DNA of 64,000 bases from Duganella dendranthematis (lineage in GTDB: Bacteria > Pseudomonadota > Gammaproteobacteria > Burkholderiales > Burkholderiaceae_D). Below the pieces are notes generated by a model. That model was not told where the DNA came from and ran no database searches. It was given only the letters and a program-made list of their open reading frames with translations. A program made the position numbers and the translations under genes. The stretch is taken from NCBI RefSeq assembly GCF_012849375.1, contig NZ_CP051684.1, positions 4,960,001 through 5,024,000 on the forward strand, written 5' to 3'. Shown one piece after another: positions 1-8,119 of the stretch (the stretch's first letter is position 1; each line of letters starts with the position of its first letter).

Positions 1-307
1 AGTTGACGTCGGCAGGCGCTACGTCCAGCTGTTCGGCCGCCACTTGCAGCAGCGCGGTGCGCACGCCGGTGCCCAGTTCCACCTTGCCGGTGAAGACGGT
101 GACCTTGCCATCCGGCGCGATCTTGATCCAGGCGTCCAGCATCGGCGTACGTTGCAGGCTGCCCGCCAGGTCTTTATTGGCGATCGGCGGTACGCCCATG
201 CCGTTGAATTCCGCCAGTGCGCGCCGTGGCAGCATGGTGAAACCTAGCACCAGCGCACCGGCGCTGAGGATGGTGCGGCGGCGCAGATCGATGATGTCGT
301 CGCTCAT
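1..307 (-). CDS. Molybdenum hydroxylase large subunit, N-terminal part (IorB/isoquinoline 1-oxidoreductase beta type), cut by window edge
   Basis: Only the first ~102 residues lie in the window; the gene runs off the left edge. After the start there is an Arg-rich hydrophobic leader (LRRRTILSAGALVLGF), a plausible Tat signal, then the sequence typical of xanthine-dehydrogenase-family molybdopterin subunits (WIKIAPDGKVTVFTGKVELG, then GVRTALLQVAAEQL). This subunit would carry the molybdopterin cofactor and hydroxylate an N-heterocycle or aldehyde. Its ATG overlaps the stop of the 2Fe-2S subunit gene by 4 bp, so the two should be translationally coupled. The substrate cannot be read from this fragment. 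Confidence 0.85.
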   Translation of the reverse strand, partial: MSDDIIDLRRRTILSAGALVLGFTMLPRRALAEFNGMGVPPIANKDLAGSLQRTPMLDAWIKIAPDGKVTVFTGKVELGTGVRTALLQVAAEQLDVAPADVN

Positions 308-765
308 GCTTTCGCTCCCTGTGCGACGTCCTTGATGGCGGCGATGATGCGCATGTGGGTGCCGCAGCGGCAAAGATTAGGCTCCATGTGTGCGCGGATC
401 TGCGCTTCGGTCGGATGCGGATTCTGTTCCAGCAGCGCTTGCGCGCGCATCACCATGCCGGCGATGCAATAGCCGCACTGCGCCGCCTGGTGCTTGATGA
501 ACGACGCTTGCAGCTTGCCCGGCTTTTCGGCAGTGCCGAGGCCTTCGATAGTGCGCACCTGGCGGCCTTCGCACGCGGTCACCGGCGTCAGGCAGCTGAA
601 TACCGGCTGGCCGTCCAGCATGACGGTGCAGGCGCCACACTGTCCCATGCCGCAGCCGAATTTGGCGCCGTTCAGTTCCAGCTGGTTGCGCAGCGCGTAC
701 AGCAGTGGCGTCGAGGGATCGATGTCCAGTGTATGGCGGACGCCATTCACAATCAGAGTGCTCAT
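304..765 (-). CDS. (2Fe-2S)-binding subunit of molybdenum hydroxylase (IorA type)
   Basis: A 153-residue protein of the usual size for the small iron-sulfur subunit of xanthine-dehydrogenase-type enzymes. The plant-type ferredoxin cluster motif is at about residues 38-60 (CGMGQCGACTVMLDG, then a fourth Cys in VFSC). The C-terminal helical cluster motif follows at about 98-137 (CGYC, then NLCRCGTHMRI). It passes electrons from the molybdopterin subunit to an external acceptor. The upstream triheme cytochrome overlaps it by 4 bp (ATGA) and the large subunit overlaps its end by 4 bp, so this is a compact three-gene operon with the cytochrome as probable acceptor. Confidence 0.93.
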   Translation of the reverse strand: MSTLIVNGVRHTLDIDPSTPLLYALRNQLELNGAKFGCGMGQCGACTVMLDGQPVFSCLTPVTACEGRQVRTIEGLGTAEKPGKLQASFIKHQAAQCGYCIAGMVMRAQALLEQNPHPTEAQIRAHMEPNLCRCGTHMRIIAAIKDVAQGAKA

Positions 766-2030
766 TGTTGGTTCTCCTTGCGGATCTTGGTGGCGCGCTG
801 CTCAACGTCGGACCATGCGGGCCGCTTGCCGATGTCGGCGCGGACGTAGGCGGCGATGCTGGCGATCTGCGTGTCGGTCAGTACGGCGGAAAACGGCGGC
901 ATGAAGGTGGTCGGCTCCGGATGTGCCCACGGCACGCCATTCAGCACGATCTGTATCAGGTTGTCCGGCTTGTCGCCGGTGACGGCGCTGCTCAGAGCCA
1001 GCGATGGCCGGCCGCCGGCCGCCATCATCGGCGCCGCCGTGCCATGACAGCTGGCGCAGGCGCCGGCGAACAGGATGGCGCCTTGCTGGACGCGGGCTGC
1101 GTCAGTGCTGGTGCTGGCGGCGGCCGGAGCAGGGTTGGTTGCCGGCTTTTGCAGCGACATGATGTAGGTGGCGATGGCGTTGGTATCCGCCTCCGGCACT
1201 TGCGACAGGCTATGCGCGACTGGGCCCATGGGGCCGGCGGCAGCGCCGTGTTCCGGCGACCAGCCATGGCGCAGATAGTGGGCCAGCTGGTCGCGGTTCC
1301 ATGGCTTGGGCGTTTGCAGCAGCGCGGTCAGCGCCGGCGCATCCCAGCCGTCGATATTGCCGCCGCTGAAGGCGGGGCTGCGTTCGCCGCCGATCGGGTC
1401 CAGCGTGCTATGGCAGGAAGCGCAGTGGCCGGCGCCGTCCACCAGGTAGCGGCCACGGTTCCATTCCTGGCTTTGGGTCGGATCATCCTGCAGCGGACCA
1501 GGACGCAGGTACAGCAGGTTCCAGCCGGCCAGCATGGGGCGGAAGCGGAGTGGCAGCAGCAGGTCGTTGTCCGGCGCGCGGGACACCACCGGCGTGCGCG
1601 TCATCAGATAGGCGTAGGCATCGCTGATGTCGGCACTGGACATGCGCGTGTAGTGAATGTAAGGGAAGGCAGGGTAGAGCAGATGGCCGTCGCGTGCCAC
1701 GCCATGCCGCAGCGCGCGCGTGAATGCGGCCAGCGACCAGTTGCCGATGCCCGTCGCCGTATCCGGCGTGATGTTGGTGGTGTAGATGGTGCCGAACGGC
1801 GTGCGCAAAGGCAGGCTGCCGGCATAAGGCGCGCCGCCGGCGGCCGTGTGGCAGACCATGCAATCGCCCTGGGCGACGACGCGCGCGCCGCGCGCGATGC
1901 TGTCACTGGTGAAATCGTTCGGTGATGGTGGCTGGATGGGCGCGATGGCCGGTTGGATCATCCATGCCGCCGCCGCTGCGCTGCCGGCGACCAGCACGCC
2001 GGCGATCCAGATCCAGGTTTTTGTTTTCAT
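762..2030 (-). CDS. Triheme c-type cytochrome, membrane-anchored electron acceptor of the Mo hydroxylase
   Basis: A 422-residue protein from the ATG at 2030; the reading frame extends further upstream, but this start gives an N-terminal anchor (residues 4-25, WIWIAGVLVAGSAAAAAWM). Three heme-binding motifs are visible: CMVCH, CASCH and CASCH. This is the architecture of the cytochrome subunit of membrane alcohol, gluconate and aldehyde dehydrogenases. The same fusion of function is known for nicotinate-type Mo hydroxylases, which send electrons to the respiratory chain through c hemes. It is first in the operon with the two Mo-hydroxylase subunits (4-bp overlaps). A palindromic candidate operator lies upstream at 2142-2161. 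Confidence 0.92.
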   Translation of the reverse strand: MKTKTWIWIAGVLVAGSAAAAAWMIQPAIAPIQPPSPNDFTSDSIARGARVVAQGDCMVCHTAAGGAPYAGSLPLRTPFGTIYTTNITPDTATGIGNWSLAAFTRALRHGVARDGHLLYPAFPYIHYTRMSSADISDAYAYLMTRTPVVSRAPDNDLLLPLRFRPMLAGWNLLYLRPGPLQDDPTQSQEWNRGRYLVDGAGHCASCHSTLDPIGGERSPAFSGGNIDGWDAPALTALLQTPKPWNRDQLAHYLRHGWSPEHGAAAGPMGPVAHSLSQVPEADTNAIATYIMSLQKPATNPAPAAASTSTDAARVQQGAILFAGACASCHGTAAPMMAAGGRPSLALSSAVTGDKPDNLIQIVLNGVPWAHPEPTTFMPPFSAVLTDTQIASIAAYVRADIGKRPAWSDVEQRATKIRKENQQ

Positions 2031-2134
2031 TGGAGTTCCCTTTTTGGTCCATGGTGCTACTTTGCCATCGGCGGCGCGGCTTGGTAACTCACCATATGGC
2101 ATGGTGACTATTCCGAAACTGCATGGCTGGCTGG

Positions 2135-2163
2135 ATTGTAATTAATCGAACGATCAATTAAAG
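2135..2163 (-). promoter_or_regulatory. Candidate promoter of the cytochrome/Mo-hydroxylase operon with a TetR-type operator in the spacer
   Basis: Read on the minus strand, CTTTAA (2158-2163) and TACAAT (2135-2140) are separated by 17 bp. The spacer is almost filled by an imperfect palindrome at 2142-2161 (TTAAT/ATTAA arms, core GAACGATC; 8 of 10 base pairs symmetric). The palindrome matches 14 of 20 positions with one in front of the nearby TetR gene. The role as operator is inferred. Confidence 0.5.
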
Positions 2164-2195
2164 TCGGCTGCCTGACTATCCCGACGGAGAACCCC

Positions 2196-3788
2196 ATGCC
2201 TACGCTGACCTTTAAACAGAAACTGTGGCTGCCAGTGATTTGCGCCCTGTTATGCCTGACCGCTGTTGCGGTAGTCGACGCGCTGCAATTGCGCACCACG
2301 CGCTTTGAGGAACGTCAGCAGGCGCTGACGGATATGAATGACGCCGCGCTGAATATCGTGCGGCGTTATGCGGCGGAAGCCAGCAGCGGTAAGACCGACC
2401 TGGCCGGTGCCCAGCGGCGCGCGATGACAACGCTGGACAGCATACGTTACGCCGGCGATAGCTATGTGTCGCTGATTAGCGCGGACGGCACGATTTTGCA
2501 AAATCCCGGCAATCCCGCCTCCAACGGCAAGAACATGCTGGACTTCCGCGATGCCGACGGCGTGTATATCTTCCGCGAGTTTGCGCGCATCGCCGGCACG
2601 GCGGAGGGCAGCGGCTTTGTGCATTTCCTGTGGCAGCGGCCTGGCAAGCAGCAAGCCACGCCCAAGCTGGCGCGCGTCAGCAGCTACAAGCCGTGGGGCT
2701 GGGTATTCCTGACTGGTGTGTATACCGACGATATCGAGGCGGATTTTCATCGCTCGCTGATGATTTCGGCGCTTGGTCTGGTGGCTGCGGGCACGGTGCT
2801 GTTGCTGGTGTCCGGGGCGGTCAACCGCAGTTTGAGCCGGGCGCTGGGCGGCGCGCCGGAGTATGCGGTAGCAGTGGCCAACCGCATCGCCACCAATGAC
2901 CTGAGCAAGCCTGTGGTGCTGAGCGCCGGCGACGACAGTAGCCTGCTGCACGCGATGCACACCATGCAGTACAACCTGGTCGGCACCATCGGCGAGATAC
3001 GCGGCAGCGCCGAGACCATCGCCACGGCATCCAGCCAGATCGCGGTCGGCAACCTGGATTTGTCGAACCGCACCGAGACCCAGGCCAGTTCGCTGGAGGA
3101 GACGGCGGCGTCGATGGAGCAACTGACCGCCGCCGTGCGGCAGAATGCGGAGAACGCGCACCAGGCCAATGAACTGGTGCAGACCACGGCGCAGGTGGCG
3201 CAGCAGGGCGGGCAGGTGATCGGTCGCGTAATACAGACCATGGGCGATATCAATAACGCCTCCAGTCGCGTGGTGGATATCATCGGTGTGATTGACGGTA
3301 TCGCTTTCCAGACCAATATCCTGGCGCTGAACGCGGCAGTGGAGGCGGCGCGCGCCGGCGATCAGGGGCGCGGCTTTGCAGTAGTGGCGACCGAGGTGCG
3401 CAACCTGGCGCAGCGCAGTGCGGCAGCAGCGCGCGAGGTGAAACAGCTGATTGATAACTCGGTGGCCAGCATCGCTGCCGGTCAAACCCTGGTGGAACAA
3501 GCCGGCAGCACCATGGCGCAGGTGGTGAGCAGCGTGTCGCGCGTGACGCAGATTATGGCAGCCATTAGCGATGCATCGCGTGAGCAGAGCACCGGCATCG
3601 GTCATGTCAATCAGGCGATTACGGAAATGGACGCTGTGACGCAGCAGAATGCGGCGCTGGTGGAGCAGGCCGCAGCGGCGGCGGGCAGCATGCAGGAGCA
3701 GGCCAGCTATCTGACCGGCTGCGTTGGCGTATTCCGTCTGGCGCAAGGCGGCGCGGACTTGCGCCGGCCGCTCTTGGCGTTGAACTGA
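2196..3788 (+). CDS. Methyl-accepting chemotaxis protein with periplasmic single-Cache sensor
   Basis: A 530-residue transmembrane chemoreceptor. A first membrane helix lies at about 8-30, a periplasmic sCache-like domain at 35-185 (including [15 protein letters not shown] and [13 protein letters not shown]), and a second helix at 188-212. The cytoplasmic coiled coil ends in the conserved hairpin tip near 365-385 ([20 protein letters not shown]). It would couple to CheA/CheW. It is divergent from the Mo-hydroxylase operon and shares its 165-bp intergenic region, which contains the TetR-type palindrome, so it may sense a substrate of that enzyme. No CheR-binding pentapeptide is seen at the C terminus. 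Confidence 0.95.
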   Translation: MPTLTFKQKLWLPVICALLCLTAVAVVDALQLRTTRFEERQQALTDMNDAALNIVRRYAAEASSGKTDLAGAQRRAMTTLDSIRYAGDSYVSLISADGTILQNPGNPASNGKNMLDFRDADGVYIFREFARIAGTAEGSGFVHFLWQRPGKQQATPKLARVSSYKPWGWVFLTGVYTDDIEADFHRSLMISALGLVAAGTVLLLVSGAVNRSLSRALGGAPEYAVAVANRIATNDLSKPVVLSAGDDSSLLHAMHTMQYNLVGTIGEIRGSAETIATASSQIAVGNLDLSNRTETQASSLEETAASMEQLTAAVRQNAENAHQANELVQTTAQVAQQGGQVIGRVIQTMGDINNASSRVVDIIGVIDGIAFQTNILALNAAVEAARAGDQGRGFAVVATEVRNLAQRSAAAAREVKQLIDNSVASIAAGQTLVEQAGSTMAQVVSSVSRVTQIMAAISDASREQSTGIGHVNQAITEMDAVTQQNAALVEQAAAAAGSMQEQASYLTGCVGVFRLAQGGADLRRPLLALN

Positions 3789-3797
3789 CCGGGAATT

Positions 3798-4532
3798 TCA
3801 ATCGGTGGTTTGCCGGTATTGCGCAAGCAATGCCGGCATTTGTTTTTGGCGTTGCAGCTGTTGGCAGGCTTGTTGCAGGCGTGCCCCCAGCGCCGGTGTG
3901 AGGACGGAAGGCGCGACATATAACGACAGCGCTGCTTGACCAACCACCAGCGGCGCGCCAAAGTCGGATGGCTTCAGGCCCAGGTGGCGGATGGCGTAGT
4001 CCATGGTGGAGCGCGCGCCGGCCATGGCTTCCAGCCGGCCCTGGCGCAGCATGCGCAGGCCTTGTTCGTAGCTGTTGGTTGGATAGCGGACCAGGCATGG
4101 GTGCTGGTGCAGCGCGCCTTTGAAACTGGCGCTGCGCAGCAGGCCGACCCTGCGTCCGCACAGCGCGTCGGTATTGTCGTAGACGACGCCACGGCGGCCG
4201 ATGATGATGATATCTTCCACGCCGACTGGCGCCAGTGGCGGCAGCAAGCCTGTTTGCTGGCCGGCGTCAATCGCCAGCATCAGGTCTGCGCTACCGCCGG
4301 CCAGCATGGCGACGGCGCGCGCGTAGGGAACGGCGCGGGTGACGATGGGCAGGCCGCTCAGCGACGACAACTGCTGCGCCAGATCTACCGCCACGCCTTC
4401 CAGTTGGCCGTCGGCGTTGCGTCCGGCCCATGGCATCAAGTCGACTACCACCATGGTCAGGGGCGTCGCAGCAGTGAGTGGAAGTGCGGCCAGCAGCGGC
4501 GTGCAGAGAAAATAACGGCGGGTGCGGTTCAT
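3798..4532 (-). CDS. Periplasmic substrate-binding protein, amino-acid family (SBP_bac_3 type)
   Basis: A 244-residue secreted protein. The ATG at 4532 is preferred over the TTG one codon upstream because AGGGG lies six bases before it. A signal peptide (RRYFLCTPLLAALPLTAAT) is followed by the short N-lobe pattern of solute-binding proteins (MVVVDLMPWAGRNADGQLEGVAVDLAQQL). No ABC permease or ATPase genes are nearby, so it may be a stand-alone sensor component or serve a transporter encoded elsewhere. It is divergent from the TetR gene; the candidate TetR operator lies between its -35 (TTTTAA, 4581-4586) and -10 (TATACT, 4558-4563). Confidence 0.82.
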   Translation of the reverse strand: MNRTRRYFLCTPLLAALPLTAATPLTMVVVDLMPWAGRNADGQLEGVAVDLAQQLSSLSGLPIVTRAVPYARAVAMLAGGSADLMLAIDAGQQTGLLPPLAPVGVEDIIIIGRRGVVYDNTDALCGRRVGLLRSASFKGALHQHPCLVRYPTNSYEQGLRMLRQGRLEAMAGARSTMDYAIRHLGLKPSDFGAPLVVGQAALSLYVAPSVLTPALGARLQQACQQLQRQKQMPALLAQYRQTTD

Positions 4533-4557
4533 CAACGTCCCCTGAAGTAGAGAATTC

Positions 4558-4597
4558 AGTATAAATGATCGACTGATAAATTAAAAGATAATATACT
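4558..4597. promoter_or_regulatory. Divergent promoter region with candidate TetR operator (4561-4580)
   Basis: Leftward, TTTTAA (4581-4586) and TATACT (4558-4563) are 17 bp apart. Rightward, GATAAT (4587-4592) could serve the TetR gene, whose ATG follows at 4604 with no clear ribosome binding site, so its leader would be very short. The imperfect palindrome at 4561-4580 (TGATC-N4-GATAA core) fills the leftward spacer and overlaps the rightward -35 region. It resembles the palindrome at 2142-2161. Autoregulation is inferred. Confidence 0.5.
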
Positions 4598-4603
4598 CGG
4601 CCT

Positions 4604-5269
4604 ATGACATCCAGCACACAAAAGAAAACCGCGGCTAAAGTGATTAAACGCCTGTCGCCGGAAGAGCGCGAGCAGCAGATCGTTTCCAAGGCCATCAGCT
4701 ATTTCGCCACCCATGGATTCTCGGCCAGCACGCGCGAGCTGGCGAAGGAAATCGGCATCACACAGCCGCTGTTGTACCGTTACTTCCCCAGTAAGGAGGC
4801 GCTGGTGGACCGCGTGTTCCAGGTGATTTACCTGTCGCGCTGGAATCCGGAGTGGGATGGACTGCTGCGCGATCGCAGCATGCCGTTGTCTCGCCGGTTG
4901 CAGGTGTTCTATAAACAGTATGCCGCCATGATCCTGCAAAGTGACTGGATCCGCATCTTCATTTTTGCAGGGCTGACGCGCCAGGGCATCAACGATCGCT
5001 ATCTGGCCGGCCTGCGCGAACGCGTGTTCGACGTGGTGCTGCAAGAGCTGCGCTTTGAAACCGGCGTGACCGATCCCACGCCGCAGCAGTACGACGATGA
5101 GATTGAGTTCATCTGGGGCCTGCATGCGGCGATTTTCTACATCGGCGTGCGTAAATGGGTGTATGGCCTGTCGGTGCCGCAAGACCTGGACCGCCTGGTC
5201 AGCCAAAAGGTAGAGGTTTTTTTATCCAGCGCGCCCAAGGCCTTGAGGAGCTTGCGGAGAGCAACCTAA
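4604..5269 (+). CDS. TetR/AcrR-family transcriptional regulator
   Basis: A 221-residue protein. The TetR helix-turn-helix is at about residues 25-70 (FATHGFSASTRELAKEIGIT, then QPLLYRYFPSKEAL). The N terminus is Lys-rich and the C-terminal ligand domain is family-specific. Proteins of this kind usually repress their own promoter and neighbours until a ligand binds. Here related palindromes lie in its own divergent promoter and in front of the Mo-hydroxylase operon, which suggests a local regulon of hydroxylase, chemoreceptor and binding protein. The ligand is unknown. Confidence 0.93.
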   Translation: MTSSTQKKTAAKVIKRLSPEEREQQIVSKAISYFATHGFSASTRELAKEIGITQPLLYRYFPSKEALVDRVFQVIYLSRWNPEWDGLLRDRSMPLSRRLQVFYKQYAAMILQSDWIRIFIFAGLTRQGINDRYLAGLRERVFDVVLQELRFETGVTDPTPQQYDDEIEFIWGLHAAIFYIGVRKWVYGLSVPQDLDRLVSQKVEVFLSSAPKALRSLRRAT

Positions 5270-5270
5270 A

Positions 5271-5296
5271 CCTTGGTATGAGTTTGCATACGAAGG
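5271..5296 (+). terminator. Weak stem-loop after the TetR gene
   Basis: CCTT-g-GTATG, loop AGTTTG, CATAC-g-AAGG forms a ten-pair stem with one mismatch two bases after the stop codon. No T-run follows, so it may be a transcript-end structure rather than an intrinsic terminator. Confidence 0.3.
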
Positions 5297-5356
5297 TGCA
5301 ATTTCCATAAATCTTCCCGGATTTTATATTGAGTCATGCTCAATCAGGGAGGAAGT

Positions 5357-8107
5357 ATGTTCGTCCAACGTTACAGGAATCTGTCCGGTTTTCGCACGGT
5401 CGCCGTGGAATGGCTGATGCTGGCCTTCGTGCTGGCGCTCAGCGGCTTGTTGATTGCCTATTTCGTCTGGAATGAGCGCGGCCTGCTGCTGACCTCCAAC
5501 ATCGAGCGGATGCGCCTGCAAACGCTGATCATCGACGAAAGCCTGAGCCACCAGCTGGAAGGCGTGCGCAGTGCGCTGGACAGCGTGCGCGATGCGCTGC
5601 GCGGTGGCGGCAACTGCACCGCCGATTGCCGCCGCACGCTGCTGCAATCGCTGAAACGCGCCATGCCCGGCGTGCGCGCACTGCTGGTGCTGGACCGCAA
5701 AGGCGAGATCGTGATGTCCGACGACGACCTGCGCGACCGCCGCCTGGATGACCAGAACTACACCAGCCGCGTTGAGCACATGCGCGATCCAGACACGCTG
5801 TACCTGTCGCAGCCTTACGAAAATACCCCCGGCGTCTTCAACATCAAGCTGTCGATGGCGCTGATTGGGCCGGACGGCAGGAACAATGGTGCCGTCAGCG
5901 CCATCCTCAACCCCGAATACTTTGATGCCGTGATGCGCTCGGCCCTGTATGCGCCGGACATGAACAGCGCCATCACCGAAGACAGCGGCCGCCGCATCCT
6001 GTTCGTGCCAGCCGATCCCGCCGCCATGCGAAACACCAGCGCGGCGCCCGATCCCTTCTTTGTGCGTCACCAAAACAGCCATCGCTCCGAAACCGTGTTC
6101 GATGGCGTGGCCACCAGCGGCGAACAGCGGCTGGTGGTCCAGCGCACCATGCTGCTGCGCGGCCTTGGGCTGGACAAGACACTGGTGGTAAGCCTGGGCC
6201 GCAACCAGGCCCTCGTAGCTGCCGGCTGGCATAGCATGGCCTGGACCTGCGGCGTGGCGTGGCTGGTGTTCGGTCTGAGCGCCAGCGGTGGCCTGATCCT
6301 GGTGCAGCGCCGCCGGCAGGTGCTGGAAGACGTGGCCGCAGCGCGTGAGCAGGAACAAGCCGCTGCTGCGGAGAAGATCGAACTGGCGCTCAACGGCGCC
6401 AATCTGGGCTTGTGGGAATGGCATATGGTGAACGACCGCCGCACTGTGGACGGCCGCGCTGCCGCCATGCTGGGCTACACCGAGGATGAGTTGAACCTGA
6501 GCGCCGTCGATTGGCGCGGCATGGTCAAGAGCGAAGACATTCCCGGTATCGAGGCGGCGCTGGCCGCGCACCTGGCCGACGGCTCACGTTCTTTTGAAGC
6601 CGAATACCGCATGCGCCATCGCGCCGGCCAGTGGATCTGGGTGCAGAGCCGGGGCAGGGTGGTGGAGCGCACCGCTGACGGCAAGCCGCTGCGCATGCTG
6701 GGCACACGCATGGACATCAGCGCGCGCAAGCTGGCGGAGGCCGAGATTGCCCACCTGGCGTTCTACGACGGCCTGACCAACTTGCCCAACCGCCGTTTGC
6801 TGCTGGACCGCCTGCATCACGCCATCGCTAAGGCCACGCGCAGCAGCTTGTATGGCGCGGTGCTGTTTGTCGACCTGGATAACTTCAAGTCCCTGAACGA
6901 CACCATGGGCCATGACATGGGCGACCGCCTGCTGGAGATGGTGGCGTTCCGCCTGGGTGAAGTCACGCGCGAAACCGACACCGTGGCGCGGCTGGGTGGC
7001 GACGAATTCGTCATCCTGCTGGAAGACCTGGGCCAGGACCAGCAGCAGGCCATGGGCAATGCCGCTGCTGTCGCCGGCAAGGTGCTGGATTCGCTGAGCC
7101 GCTGCTATCTGCTCGAAGGCCACGAGGTGCGCAGCACGCCAAGTATCGGCGTGGTGCTGTTCGGCGCCGAACACCACACCATCAACGATCTGCTGCGCCA
7201 GGCCGATATGGCGATGTATGAAGCCAAGGCGGCCGGCCGCGCCACGTTCCGCTTCTTCGATCCGCATATGCAGGTGGCGCTGGATGCTTCCGCCACGCTG
7301 GAAGCAGACCTGCGCTTCGCCTTGCAGCGCGATGAGCTGCGGCTGTATTACCAGCCGGTGGTGGACATCGGCGGCCGCGTCACCGGCGTGGAAGCGCTGC
7401 TGCGCTGGCAGCATCCGCAGCGTGGCCTGATCGGTCCAGGCGAATTCATTCCGCAAGCCGAGAAGTCCGGCCTGATCGTCGAACTGGGCGACTGGGTGCT
7501 GGAGGCGGCCTGTCGCCAGCTGGTGTGCTGGGCGACGGCGGCCGATAGCGCGCATCTGACCATGGCGGTCAACGTCAGCGCGCGCCAGTTCCGCCAGCCG
7601 GTGTTTGTCGACCAAGTGCTGGCGGTGCTGGAACGCACCGGCGCCGATCCGCGCCTGCTCAAGCTGGAGCTGACCGAGAGCATGCTGCTGACCGACATGG
7701 ATGACGTTATCGCAAAGATGACAACCTTGAAAGCCCATGGCGTCGGCTTTGCGCTGGACGATTTCGGCACCGGCTATTCGTCGCTGAGTTATCTGAAGCT
7801 GCTGCCGATCGATCAACTGAAAATCGACCGCTCGTTCGTGCACGACATGCTGCACACCCGCCACGCTTCCAGCATTGTGCGCGCCATCATCACGCTGGCG
7901 TACAGCATGGATCTGGCGGTAGTGGCGGAAGGTGTGGAGACGCGCGAACAGTGGTCGGCGCTGGAAGCCTTTGGCTGCGCCGCCTTCCAGGGCTATCTGT
8001 TCGGCCGCGCCGTGCCGCTGGGCGAACTGGCTGTACTCCCCGAGGTGGGCGCGTTCTGTGCTCCTTCCATGCAGCTGGCTGACGCTATGCTGGACACGTC
8101 AATCTAA
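5357..8107 (+). CDS. Membrane GGDEF/EAL protein with periplasmic Cache sensor and PAS domain
   Basis: A 916-residue protein from the ATG at 5357, which has a good GGGAGGAAG ribosome site; an upstream in-frame ATG is less likely. Order: membrane helix 15-37, periplasmic Cache/PDC-like region 40-290, membrane helix near 293-315, PAS 340-460, GGDEF domain 470-630 with intact GGDEF near residue 545 and an RETD inhibitory site, and EAL domain 645-900 with EALLRW, ESMLL, DDFGTGYSS and KIDRSFV all present. Both catalytic domains therefore look competent to make and degrade cyclic di-GMP. The next gene starts 12 bp downstream, so it may be co-transcribed with the FdhF-like oxidoreductase. Confidence 0.95.
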   Translation: MFVQRYRNLSGFRTVAVEWLMLAFVLALSGLLIAYFVWNERGLLLTSNIERMRLQTLIIDESLSHQLEGVRSALDSVRDALRGGGNCTADCRRTLLQSLKRAMPGVRALLVLDRKGEIVMSDDDLRDRRLDDQNYTSRVEHMRDPDTLYLSQPYENTPGVFNIKLSMALIGPDGRNNGAVSAILNPEYFDAVMRSALYAPDMNSAITEDSGRRILFVPADPAAMRNTSAAPDPFFVRHQNSHRSETVFDGVATSGEQRLVVQRTMLLRGLGLDKTLVVSLGRNQALVAAGWHSMAWTCGVAWLVFGLSASGGLILVQRRRQVLEDVAAAREQEQAAAAEKIELALNGANLGLWEWHMVNDRRTVDGRAAAMLGYTEDELNLSAVDWRGMVKSEDIPGIEAALAAHLADGSRSFEAEYRMRHRAGQWIWVQSRGRVVERTADGKPLRMLGTRMDISARKLAEAEIAHLAFYDGLTNLPNRRLLLDRLHHAIAKATRSSLYGAVLFVDLDNFKSLNDTMGHDMGDRLLEMVAFRLGEVTRETDTVARLGGDEFVILLEDLGQDQQQAMGNAAAVAGKVLDSLSRCYLLEGHEVRSTPSIGVVLFGAEHHTINDLLRQADMAMYEAKAAGRATFRFFDPHMQVALDASATLEADLRFALQRDELRLYYQPVVDIGGRVTGVEALLRWQHPQRGLIGPGEFIPQAEKSGLIVELGDWVLEAACRQLVCWATAADSAHLTMAVNVSARQFRQPVFVDQVLAVLERTGADPRLLKLELTESMLLTDMDDVIAKMTTLKAHGVGFALDDFGTGYSSLSYLKLLPIDQLKIDRSFVHDMLHTRHASSIVRAIITLAYSMDLAVVAEGVETREQWSALEAFGCAAFQGYLFGRAVPLGELAVLPEVGAFCAPSMQLADAMLDTSI

Positions 8108-8119
8108 GGAGCGTTCATC

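Noticed and set aside
2142..2161. FNR/Anr box (TTGAT-N4-ATCAA)
   Set aside because: The arms are separated by six bases, not four, and the symmetry axis fits a TetR-type palindrome better.
2158..2190. Flagellar sigma-28 promoter before the chemoreceptor gene
   Set aside because: TAAAG is present but the following CCGA-like element is at the wrong distance and would place the start at the ribosome site.
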